Made by a program: the position numbers and the translations under genes. A stretch of DNA of 64,000 nucleotides. Source: an uncultured Tropicimonas sp. Its GTDB lineage: Bacteria; Pseudomonadota; Alphaproteobacteria; Rhodobacterales; Rhodobacteraceae. Under the pieces are notes generated by a model, which ran no database searches, was not told the origin of the DNA, and saw only the letters and a list, made by a program, of their open reading frames with translations. Location of the stretch: assembly GCA_947495685.1 (NCBI GenBank), contig CANLZY010000010.1, positions 96,073 through 160,072 on the forward strand, read 5' to 3'. This document shows, piece after piece, positions 45,363-52,897 of this stretch (position 1 is its first letter; each line of letters starts with the position of its first letter).

Positions 45363-46535
45363 ATGACCACGCCAAGCGATACCGTCCGGGGAGCAAATGC
45401 GGGCCGCTCGCGCAGCCACAATCGCCGCGTCGTGCTGGGTCAGGTGCGGGATGCAGGCCGGATTGGCCGTGCCGAAATCGCCCGCGCGACCGGTCTCAGC
45501 ACCCAGGCGGTGTCCAATATTATCGCGGAACTGCAAAAGGATGGCCTGCTGGTCGAAAGAGGCCGGCGCTCGTCGGGGCGCGGATTGCCGGCGGTGCTCT
45601 ACGCAATCAATCCCGGCGGAGGCTACGCGATGGGTGTGGAGATCCGGCCAGGCACCCTGTTCCTGTCGGTGCTTGACCTGTCGGGTGCCGAGGTTCTGGC
45701 CCGGCGCGAGACGCTCGACACCAGCGACCCCGAAACCGTGACCGCCCGAATCGCCTCCCTGCGCGATGAGGCATTGTCGACGACGCTCTTGCCCGGCAAA
45801 CGGCTCAAGGGCGTCGGCATCGTGCTGCCCGGTCCGTTCGGCACCACCGGCCTGTCTGATGCAACCTCCGAATTGCCAGAGTGGCAGCAACTGGACGTGG
45901 GCCCGTGGTTCTCGGAGCGGCTCGACCTGCCGGTCCTGGTCGAAAACGACGCCAATGCCGCCGCAATGGCCGAACGGGTGTCGGGCTCGGCGCGGGATCT
46001 GGACAACTTTGCCTATCTGTATTTTGGCGCCGGCCTTGGCCTGGGGCTGGTTCAGAACGGGCAGATCAACCGGGGGGCCCATGGCAACGCCGGCGAAATC
46101 GGCCATACCTTTGTTCCCGGCCCGGATGGGGCGGTGATGCTGGAACATGTCGTCAGCCGCGTCGCCGCACAGCGGCACCTGCGCGCCGCCGGGATCGAGA
46201 TCGACACCAGCGCCCAGTTGGAGGCATTGCACGTCGCCGGTCACCCTGCCCTGCAGGAATGGCTGGACGCGGCGGTCGTACCGTTGTCACATGCGGTGAC
46301 CATGATAGAGAACATGCTCGACCCGCAGACGGTCATCCTTGGCGGTGCCATGCCCGCCCCCATTCTGGACCACCTGATCGCCCATGTGGTGCTGTCGGAC
46401 CGCTCGGTCGCGAACCGGGCCGACCGCGTGGTCCCCCGCCTGATACGCGGCGCATCCGGGCGCATGACCGCCGCCCACGGTGCCGCCGCCCTCGTCATCA
46501 ACCAGAGCTTCACCCCCCGGATCGCCGGGCATTGA
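45363..46535 (+). CDS. ROK-family transcriptional regulator
   Basis: 390 residues: an N-terminal winged helix-turn-helix (GRAEIARATGLSTQAVSNII, then ELQKDGLLVERG) and a ROK sugar-kinase-like domain with LVENDANAAAMAE and GNAGEIGHTFVPG. The Cys-rich zinc motif that follows GEIGH in many ROK proteins (CxCGxxGCxE) is absent; the corresponding segment is GPDGAVMLEHVV. It is therefore a regulator rather than a kinase, presumably sensing the sugar handled by the divergent ABC operon. It is followed 20 bp later by the PIG-L gene. Confidence 0.88.
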   Translation: MTTPSDTVRGANAGRSRSHNRRVVLGQVRDAGRIGRAEIARATGLSTQAVSNIIAELQKDGLLVERGRRSSGRGLPAVLYAINPGGGYAMGVEIRPGTLFLSVLDLSGAEVLARRETLDTSDPETVTARIASLRDEALSTTLLPGKRLKGVGIVLPGPFGTTGLSDATSELPEWQQLDVGPWFSERLDLPVLVENDANAAAMAERVSGSARDLDNFAYLYFGAGLGLGLVQNGQINRGAHGNAGEIGHTFVPGPDGAVMLEHVVSRVAAQRHLRAAGIEIDTSAQLEALHVAGHPALQEWLDAAVVPLSHAVTMIENMLDPQTVILGGAMPAPILDHLIAHVVLSDRSVANRADRVVPRLIRGASGRMTAAHGAAALVINQSFTPRIAGH

Positions 46536-46555
46536 AGGCCATCGAAGGACATCCC

Positions 46556-48931
46556 ATGCCGCTGACCGATTCCGACCGTATCTTTCGCGAAGTGGCCCGC
46601 CCCCGCGTCGTGCAATTGTGGTGGGCGCTGCAACCGCTGAAATCCATCGTCAGCTTCATGAACACCGGCGCGCATCCCGATGATGAAACCTCGGCCATGC
46701 TGGCCGCATTGGGGTTCCGGGATGGCATGGCGCTGTCCTATGCCTGCGCCAACCGGGGCGAAGGCGGCCAGAACGATATCGGCACCGAGATGACCGCCGA
46801 TCTGGGCACCCTGCGCACCCGCGAGATGGAGCGCGCCGCCGACGTGCTCAACATGCGGCTCTACTGGCTGGGCGAGCACCCGGACGACACGATCTTTGAT
46901 TTCGGCTTTTCCAAGAGCGGCAAGGAGACCCTGGCAAAATGGGGGGACGAGCGTACGCTGGCCCGCTTTGTCGACATCATCCGGGCCGAACGCCCCGATA
47001 TCATCTGCCCGACCTTCCTCGACATCCCCGGCCAGCATGGCCACCACCGCGCGATGACCGAGATGGCGCACCGGGTGATGAACGCGGCAGCGGACCCGTC
47101 GTTTTCCGGCAGCGAGCGCCCCGTCTGGCAGGTGAGCAAGCTGTACCTGCCGGCATGGTCCGGCGCCGGTCAGGCCTATGACGACGACCTGCCGCCACCG
47201 CCCGCAACCGTGACCGTTGCCGCGCGCGGCGCCGACCCGATCACCGGTTGGAGCTGGGAGCGGATCGGCCAGCAGTCGCGCGCCTTTCACCGCACCCAGG
47301 GCATGGGCCGCTGGGTCGCCGCCGGGACGGAACGTGACTGGCCGCTGCACCTGGCCGACGACCGGGTCGGCACCTGTGGCGACGAGGCCTCGCTGTTCGA
47401 CAACCTGCCGCGTACCTTGGTGCATCTGGCCGATCACGCCGGCGTCTCGATCCTCGCCGGCACATTGTCGTTGGCACAGCGCGAACTGGACTCGGCTCTG
47501 GCCTCGTTCCCGGATGGCAACGCGGTGCTCGACCACGCGACGCGGGCACTTGGCTATATTCGCGATGCGCGCACAGCCTGCCCCGAAAAGGCGTGGGAGC
47601 AGGTCATTCATCGGCTCGACCGCAAGGAACAGCAATTGTCCCACGTGATCCGGCTGGCCGCCGGCGTCGAAGTGATCGGGCGCACCGGTCAGGACTGGCT
47701 CCACCCCGGCAACCGCACCGCGCTGACCGTCGAGACCCGCATCGGATCCGCCGAGGCGCTGTCCGCCTCGATAGCCGCTCCATCAGGCTGGGAGGTCGGG
47801 CCGGACTGGCTGCAGCCGGGCGCCGATGCCCTGCCATCAGACCCCTACCCCGCAACGCACGATCCCGCTGCACCGCGCGCACCCGCGCTGGTTGCACGGG
47901 TCACCACCAACGGCGTCACCAGTGAAAGCCGTGTCGCGCTGGAGACCACCCCCGTGGTGTTGCCGGCGACCACGGTCACGCTGTCACCCGCGACGGCCGT
48001 GTTGAACACCGCCATGCCCGACCGCGCGCTGTCGCTGGATCTGTCCGATGCCTTCCCGACCGAAGCAACCGCTGCCTTGGCGCTCCCGTCCGGGTGGACC
48101 GCGGAGCCGACCGAGACCGGTTTCAGGATCGTCGCCCCCGACAGACTGACCGAGGGGATGCACCGGATTGGCGTCACGCTGGATGGCGTCGCCGCCCAGA
48201 GCGTCGAGCGGATCGTCTATCCGCACATCGCCCCCGCCGCCCGCTGTTTCCCGGCAGAGTTGACGGTTCTGGCCGTGAACGCCACGATGCCCGATGTTGC
48301 GGTTGGCTATGTCGGCGGTGGCAACGACCGCGTGGCGCATTGGCTGCGCGCCCTCGGCGCTCGTGTCACCGAACTGTCGGATGCCGACCTTGCCAGCGAC
48401 ACGACGCTTGCGGCGCTGGACACCATCGTCATCGGGATTTTCGCCATCCGATCCCGCCCCGCGCTTGCCGAGGCCCTGCCCCGGTTGCACACCTGGATCG
48501 AGGCCGGCGGCAACCTTGTCACGCTGTACCACCGCCCGTGGGACAACTGGGACCCCGACACCACGCCCCCCCGGCGGCTTGAGATCGGTCAGCCATCGCT
48601 GCGCTGGCGGGTGACGGACGAGGCCGCAGAGGTCACCGTTCTGGCCCCCGATCACGCGCTTCTCAGCGCGCCCAACGGGATCACGGACGCGGATTGGGAT
48701 GGCTGGCACAAGGAGCGCGGGCTCTATTTCGCCAGCGCCTGGGACGAGGCCTACGAACCGCTACTGGAGATGGCCGACCCCGACGAAGCCCCGCACCGTG
48801 GTGCCCTGCTGGCAGCGCGGATCGGCACCGGGCAGCATGTGCATTGCGCCCTGATCCTCCACCACCAGATGGAGAAACTGGTTCCCGGCGGCTTCCGCCT
48901 GATGGCCAACCTGCTCGCCCGCCCTGAATGA
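46556..48931 (+). CDS. large PIG-L deacetylase with C-terminal amidotransferase-like domain
   Basis: 791 residues. The N-terminal ~250 residues are a PIG-L/LmbE zinc deacetylase domain: NTGAHPDDE (His40, Asp42, Asp43, Glu44) and the downstream metal/catalytic HGHHRAM. Family members remove N-acetyl from GlcNAc-containing molecules (GlcNAc-PI, GlcNAc-inositol, GlcNAc-malate, chitin oligomers). The middle is beta-rich, perhaps Ig-like (~470-590). The C-terminal ~200 residues (VGYVGGGNDRVAHWLRALGA, then IEAGGNLVTLYHRPWDNW) resemble a class-I glutamine-amidotransferase/ThuA-like fold. No signal peptide, so probably cytosolic. It lies in the ROK transcription unit. Confidence 0.82.
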   Translation: MPLTDSDRIFREVARPRVVQLWWALQPLKSIVSFMNTGAHPDDETSAMLAALGFRDGMALSYACANRGEGGQNDIGTEMTADLGTLRTREMERAADVLNMRLYWLGEHPDDTIFDFGFSKSGKETLAKWGDERTLARFVDIIRAERPDIICPTFLDIPGQHGHHRAMTEMAHRVMNAAADPSFSGSERPVWQVSKLYLPAWSGAGQAYDDDLPPPPATVTVAARGADPITGWSWERIGQQSRAFHRTQGMGRWVAAGTERDWPLHLADDRVGTCGDEASLFDNLPRTLVHLADHAGVSILAGTLSLAQRELDSALASFPDGNAVLDHATRALGYIRDARTACPEKAWEQVIHRLDRKEQQLSHVIRLAAGVEVIGRTGQDWLHPGNRTALTVETRIGSAEALSASIAAPSGWEVGPDWLQPGADALPSDPYPATHDPAAPRAPALVARVTTNGVTSESRVALETTPVVLPATTVTLSPATAVLNTAMPDRALSLDLSDAFPTEATAALALPSGWTAEPTETGFRIVAPDRLTEGMHRIGVTLDGVAAQSVERIVYPHIAPAARCFPAELTVLAVNATMPDVAVGYVGGGNDRVAHWLRALGARVTELSDADLASDTTLAALDTIVIGIFAIRSRPALAEALPRLHTWIEAGGNLVTLYHRPWDNWDPDTTPPRRLEIGQPSLRWRVTDEAAEVTVLAPDHALLSAPNGITDADWDGWHKERGLYFASAWDEAYEPLLEMADPDEAPHRGALLAARIGTGQHVHCALILHHQMEKLVPGGFRLMANLLARPE

Positions 48932-49797
48932 CCGCGCCTCGGCGCAGCAACCTGTCTGGTGGCGCCTGGTTGATCGCCGACATGTTGCTGAACATCTGGG
49001 CGCTGAGCCTGGTGAAGCTGCTTGGGCTGGGCTATCCGCCCGCGCAAGTGGTGTTTCTGCGGGCGCTGACCGGGCTGGTGCTGATTGCGCCGTGGATCTG
49101 GCCTGACCGTCACCGGCTGATCGGGGTGCCCGACGTGCCGACCCACCTGCTGCGGGTGTTGCTGTCGGTCGCCGCGCTGACCGCCAGTTTTCATGCTGTC
49201 GCGCGGGTGCCCTTTGCCCTGTTCACGGCTGTCAATTTCACCCGGCCGCTGATCATCATGCTGCTGGCGGCGCTGCTGCTGGGCGAAAAGATCGGGCCGC
49301 GCCGGTGGGCGGCGGCGGCGCTGGCGATGCTCGGCGTGGTGATCGCCGTTGGACCGGCGGCGGCAGACACGCCCGACGGCCTGCCAACCCTGTGCCTTGC
49401 CGTGCTCTGTGGTGCGAGTTCGATCATCGTGCTGCGCCGCCTGCGCGACACCCACCCGCTGGTGCTGATGACCTTCTACACCGTCGGGTTGACCGTGTTG
49501 ACCGCACCCTTCGCACTGGTCGCCTGGGTTCCGGTGCCACGAGCCGAGATCCTGCCATTGCTCTGCATCGGGCTGTTCGCGCAATCGGCGCAATTGTGTT
49601 TCCTGCGCGCCCACCGGCTGGCCGATGCCGGGTTCCTTGCCGTCCTTGGGTATCTCAGCCTCGTGGTTTCAACCGCCACCGGCGTCCTCGTGTTCCACGA
49701 GGTGCCCCGGCCCGCATTCTACCCCGGCGCCGCATTGGTTGTGCTTGGCGCGGCCTGGGTCACCCTGCGCCCCGGTCGTCCCACAGCGCGGGCCTGA
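48928..49797 (+). CDS. EamA/DMT-family transporter
   Basis: 289-residue drug/metabolite transporter with about ten membrane helices in two EamA repeats. The first repeat has FTRPLIIMLLAALLLGEKIG followed by PRRWAAAALAMLGVVI; the second ends FHEVPRPAFYPGAALVVLGA. The ATG overlaps the PIG-L stop as ATGA, so it is translationally coupled and part of the same functional unit. It could export an end product or overflow metabolite; the direction and substrate are not known. Confidence 0.88.
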   Translation: MTAPRRSNLSGGAWLIADMLLNIWALSLVKLLGLGYPPAQVVFLRALTGLVLIAPWIWPDRHRLIGVPDVPTHLLRVLLSVAALTASFHAVARVPFALFTAVNFTRPLIIMLLAALLLGEKIGPRRWAAAALAMLGVVIAVGPAAADTPDGLPTLCLAVLCGASSIIVLRRLRDTHPLVLMTFYTVGLTVLTAPFALVAWVPVPRAEILPLLCIGLFAQSAQLCFLRAHRLADAGFLAVLGYLSLVVSTATGVLVFHEVPRPAFYPGAALVVLGAAWVTLRPGRPTARA

Positions 49798-50125
49798 TTG
49801 CTTCGCAACCGTCAACGGTTCTGGAGCAAAGACCTCTGAACGTCGACAAGTCCGTCCCGGCACGTGCCGACACCGCTTGTGGCCCACACACCCTGGACAA
49901 GCCCCCCACGCTTCTGCGCGCCGCTTCGACCGCCGGCACCCGTCAACTCCACGCCTTGGGGATCGACGTGGTGCCCGATTCCAGCGAAGTGATGCTCCGG
50001 GTCTGACGGTGCCACCACTGGTCGATCCGGGCGAGGAACCGGGTCAAACCGTCGGTGAACAGGACAAGCGGCGAAAGATTGTTTCAAGACTGACTGCGCC
50101 TGCGTCACTTTATCCGCAAAAGCCG
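49798..50125. other. intergenic stretch without a convincing gene
   Basis: An in-frame open stretch reaches 50008, but it lacks a ribosome site and a recognisable domain. No tRNA, repeat or other gene was seen. The ilv promoter begins at 50126. Confidence 0.4.
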
Positions 50126-50154
50126 TTGACGCCCCCTGCGAGCGCTCATATGGT
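50126..50154 (+). promoter_or_regulatory. sigma70-type promoter of the ilv leader
   Basis: TTGACG (50126-50131), a 17-bp spacer and TATGGT (50149-50154). The implied transcription start near 50161 lies about 25 nt ahead of the leader peptide start codon, the expected geometry for an attenuated operon. Confidence 0.65.
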
Positions 50155-50184
50155 CACGCGCACGATAGCAAAGGATCCCCGGGA

Positions 50185-50232
50185 ATGGCGAGCATTCTTG
50201 TACTCGTAGTGGAAAGGCGCATGGGCCGGTAA
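50185..50232 (+). CDS. ilv leader peptide (attenuation)
   Basis: A 15-codon open frame, MASILVLVVERRMGR then TAA. Codons 4-9 are ATT CTT GTA CTC GTA GTG: six consecutive Ile/Leu/Val codons, the three end products of the pathway encoded downstream. A GGA-containing ribosome site (AAAGGATCCCCGGGA) precedes it. The peptide has no function of its own; ribosome pausing on the control codons when charged branched-chain tRNAs are scarce should favour read-through into the acetolactate synthase gene. Position between a good promoter and an intrinsic terminator makes the call strong. Confidence 0.88.
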   Translation: MASILVLVVERRMGR

Positions 50233-50283
50233 CGGACACCCAATTGGTACCCCATGCGCCCTCGTCCCTGACGGGGGTTTTTT
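50216..50283 (+). promoter_or_regulatory. transcription attenuator of the acetolactate synthase genes
   Basis: Two alternative RNA structures. The terminator is CCCTCGTC / GACGGGGG (50259-50266, 50270-50277; 8 bp with one G-U, loop CCT) followed by six T. A longer stem GGCGCATGGG / CCCATGCGCC (50216-50225, 50251-50260; 10 bp) starts just after the control codons, includes the last leader codons and shares two bases with the terminator base. A ribosome reaching the leader stop would cover its left arm; one stalled on the Ile/Leu/Val codons would leave it free. The role of this stem as antiterminator is inference. Confidence 0.8.
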
Positions 50284-50318
50284 ATTGCCGCAACGCCTGA
50301 CGATGATGGAGAAATGAG

Positions 50319-52073
50319 ATGGCGCAACAAATGACCGGAGCAAGAATGGTGGTTCAGGCCCTGAAGGATCAGGGTGTGGACGTCGTATTCGGCTATCCCG
50401 GTGGCGCAGTCCTTCCCATTTATGACGAGATTTTCCAGGATCAGGGCATAAAGCACATCCTGGTGCGTCACGAACAGGGCGCAGCACACGCCGCCGAAGG
50501 CTATGCACGCTCCACCGGCAAACCGGGCGTTGTCCTGGTGACCTCGGGCCCCGGGGCGACCAATGCGGTCACCGGCATCACCGACGCGCTGATGGATTCG
50601 ATCCCGATGGTTGTCCTGACGGGTCAGGTTCCGACCTTCATGATCGGCTCCGACGCCTTTCAGGAGGCCGATACCGTTGGCATCACCCGCCCCTGCACCA
50701 AGCACAACTGGCTGGTGAAGGACACCGACCGGCTGGCCGCGACCATTCACGAGGGCTTTCACGTTGCCACCTCGGGTCGTCCCGGGCCGGTGCTGATCGA
50801 CATCCCCAAGGACGTGCAGTTCGCCACCGGCACCTATGTCGGCCCGCGCGAGGCCCCCGTTGGCCACTACAAGCCGCGGGTGAAGGGCGATCTGGAGATG
50901 ATCACCGAGCTGGTTGCCGCGATGGAGACCGCCGAACGGCCGGTGTTCTACACCGGTGGCGGCGTGATCAATTCGGGCAATATCGCCAGCCAGCTGCTGC
51001 GCGAGTTCGTCGATGCCACGGGCTTCCCGATCACCTCGACCCTGATGGGTCTGGGCGCCTATCCGGCGAGCGGCAAGCATTGGCTGGGCATGCTGGGCAT
51101 GCATGGTCTCTACGAGGCCAACCTGGCGATGCACGGGTGTGATCTGATGATCAACGTCGGCGCCCGGTTTGACGACCGGATCACCGGTCGGATCGCCGAT
51201 TTCAGCCCGAACTCGATCAAGGCCCATATCGATATCGACCCGTCCTCGATCAACAAGGTCATCCGCACCGACATCCCGATCATCGGCGATATCGCGCATG
51301 TTCTGGAAGATGCCCTGCGCATCTGGAAGGCCCGTGGGCGCAAGGTGAACAAGGAAGGTCTGGCCAAATGGTGGGCCCAGATCGAGGAATGGAAGTCGAT
51401 CGACTGCCTGAAGTTCAAGAACTCCGACAAGATCATCAAGCCGCAGCATGCGTTGCAACGGCTGGAGGCGCTGACCAAGGGACATGACCGCTACATTTGT
51501 ACCGAGGTCGGCCAACACCAGATGTGGGCGGCGCAGTACCTGACCTTCGAGGACCCGCATCGCTGGATGACATCGGGCGGTCTGGGCACGATGGGCTATG
51601 GCCTGCCGGCGTCGGTCGGCGTGCAGGTCGCGCATCCCGACAGCCTCGTCATCAACGTGGCGGGCGACGCGTCCTTCATGATGAACCTGCAGGAAATGGC
51701 CACCGCCGTGCAATACAGGCTGCCGGTCAAGCAGTTCATCCTGAACAACGAACGTCTGGGCATGGTCCGCCAGTGGCAGGAACTGCTGCATGGCGAGCGT
51801 TACAGCCACAGCTGGTCCGAGGCGCTGCCCGATTTCGTGAAGCTGGCCGACGCCTTCGGCGGCAAGGGCTTCCAGGTGTCCGATCCGGCCGACCTGGACG
51901 ATGCGATCATGGAGATGCTGGCCTATGATGGCCCGGTGATCTTTGATTGCCTGGTGGAGAAGCACGAGAACTGCTTCCCGATGATTCCGTCAGGGGAACC
52001 GCACAACTCGATGCTGCTGGGCGACGCCTCGACCAAGGACGCGATCGGCAACACCGGCGCCGTTCTGGTCTGA
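50319..52073 (+). CDS. ilvB: acetolactate synthase large (catalytic) subunit
   Basis: 584-residue TPP-, FAD- and Mg2+-dependent enzyme (IlvI/IlvB type) joining two pyruvates, or pyruvate and 2-oxobutyrate, in the first common step of Val, Leu and Ile synthesis. The catalytic Glu is in RHEQGAAHAAEGYA, the FAD-domain region includes GLGAYPASGKHWLGMLGMHG, and the TPP motif is GDASFMMNLQEMATAV. Preceded by a leader peptide and attenuator. The regulatory subunit gene follows 215 bp later, an unusually long gap for this pair. Confidence 0.97.
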   Translation: MAQQMTGARMVVQALKDQGVDVVFGYPGGAVLPIYDEIFQDQGIKHILVRHEQGAAHAAEGYARSTGKPGVVLVTSGPGATNAVTGITDALMDSIPMVVLTGQVPTFMIGSDAFQEADTVGITRPCTKHNWLVKDTDRLAATIHEGFHVATSGRPGPVLIDIPKDVQFATGTYVGPREAPVGHYKPRVKGDLEMITELVAAMETAERPVFYTGGGVINSGNIASQLLREFVDATGFPITSTLMGLGAYPASGKHWLGMLGMHGLYEANLAMHGCDLMINVGARFDDRITGRIADFSPNSIKAHIDIDPSSINKVIRTDIPIIGDIAHVLEDALRIWKARGRKVNKEGLAKWWAQIEEWKSIDCLKFKNSDKIIKPQHALQRLEALTKGHDRYICTEVGQHQMWAAQYLTFEDPHRWMTSGGLGTMGYGLPASVGVQVAHPDSLVINVAGDASFMMNLQEMATAVQYRLPVKQFILNNERLGMVRQWQELLHGERYSHSWSEALPDFVKLADAFGGKGFQVSDPADLDDAIMEMLAYDGPVIFDCLVEKHENCFPMIPSGEPHNSMLLGDASTKDAIGNTGAVLV

Positions 52074-52288
52074 TCCCTGGGGCCTGCGCAGATCCGTTCT
52101 GGCGCAGGTCCGCATCCGCTGTCGGGCATTCTCGGCAGACCACCTTCTTGCACCGCCGAAAACGGTGCCGCGCGGACGATGGCGGGCAGCGTGGCACACC
52201 GTGGCGGGAATGGCCTTTTCGGCCTGAGCCTTGCGATATACCAAGGCGATGCATCGAAACAACCGCGCGCCAATGACGAGGAAAGACC

Positions 52289-52852
52289 ATGTCGCCACTG
52301 AATATCCAAAAGGGCTCGTCGAAACATTCGGCCTATGATCTGCGCAATCCCAACGCCGAGGTCATCGAGACCCACACGCTCGCTGTCGTCGTCGACAACG
52401 AGGCCGGCGTGCTGGCGCGGGTCATCGGCTTGTTCTCGGGACGCGGCTACAACATCGAAAGCCTGACCGTTGCCGAGGTCGACCACACCGGGCACCGCTC
52501 GCGGATCACCGTTGTCACCACCGGCACGCCGCAGGTGATCGAGCAGATCAAGGCACAGCTTGGCCGCATGGTGCCGGTGCACGAGGTTCATGACCTGACC
52601 ATCGAAGGCCCTTCGGTGGAGCGCGAACTGGCGCTGCTCAAAGTTGCGGGCACCGGCGACAAGCGTGTCGAAGCCTTGCGCCTTGCCGACATCTTTCGCG
52701 CCAACGTCGTGGATTCCACCTTGGAAAGCTTCATCTTTTCCATCGCCGGCGCCACCGATAAAATCGATGCCTTTGCCGAACTGATGCGCCCGCTGGGGTT
52801 GGTGGAGATCGCCCGTACCGGCGTCGCCGCCCTGACCCGCGGCGGCAAGTAA
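52289..52852 (+). CDS. ilvN: acetolactate synthase small (regulatory) subunit
   Basis: 187-residue IlvH-type subunit conferring valine feedback inhibition. The N-terminal ACT domain has VVDNEAGVLARVIGLFSGRG and YNIESLTVAEVDHTGHRSRI; the second half holds the C-terminal regulatory domain, which separates this longer type from the short E. coli IlvN. A GAGGAAAG ribosome site precedes the ATG. A 12-bp hairpin lies just downstream. Confidence 0.95.
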   Translation: MSPLNIQKGSSKHSAYDLRNPNAEVIETHTLAVVVDNEAGVLARVIGLFSGRGYNIESLTVAEVDHTGHRSRITVVTTGTPQVIEQIKAQLGRMVPVHEVHDLTIEGPSVERELALLKVAGTGDKRVEALRLADIFRANVVDSTLESFIFSIAGATDKIDAFAELMRPLGLVEIARTGVAALTRGGK

Positions 52853-52865
52853 TCCGGCTCCTGAC

Positions 52866-52897
52866 AGGTCTGCCCGGTCACAGCGCCGGGCAGACCT
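52866..52897. terminator. shared hairpin between ilvN and the RTX gene
   Basis: AGGTCTGCCCGG / CCGGGCAGACCT, 12-bp perfect stem with an 8-nt loop, located between two convergent genes. It can serve both strands; no strong T-run on either side. Confidence 0.65.

Noticed and set aside
45881..46555. N-terminal extension of the PIG-L protein into the ROK gene
   Set aside because: The frame is open upstream, but it overlaps a supported gene; the ATG at 46556 starts just ahead of the conserved domain.
49798..50008. possible small gene between the EamA gene and the ilv promoter
   Set aside because: The frame has no good start or ribosome site and no recognisable protein character.
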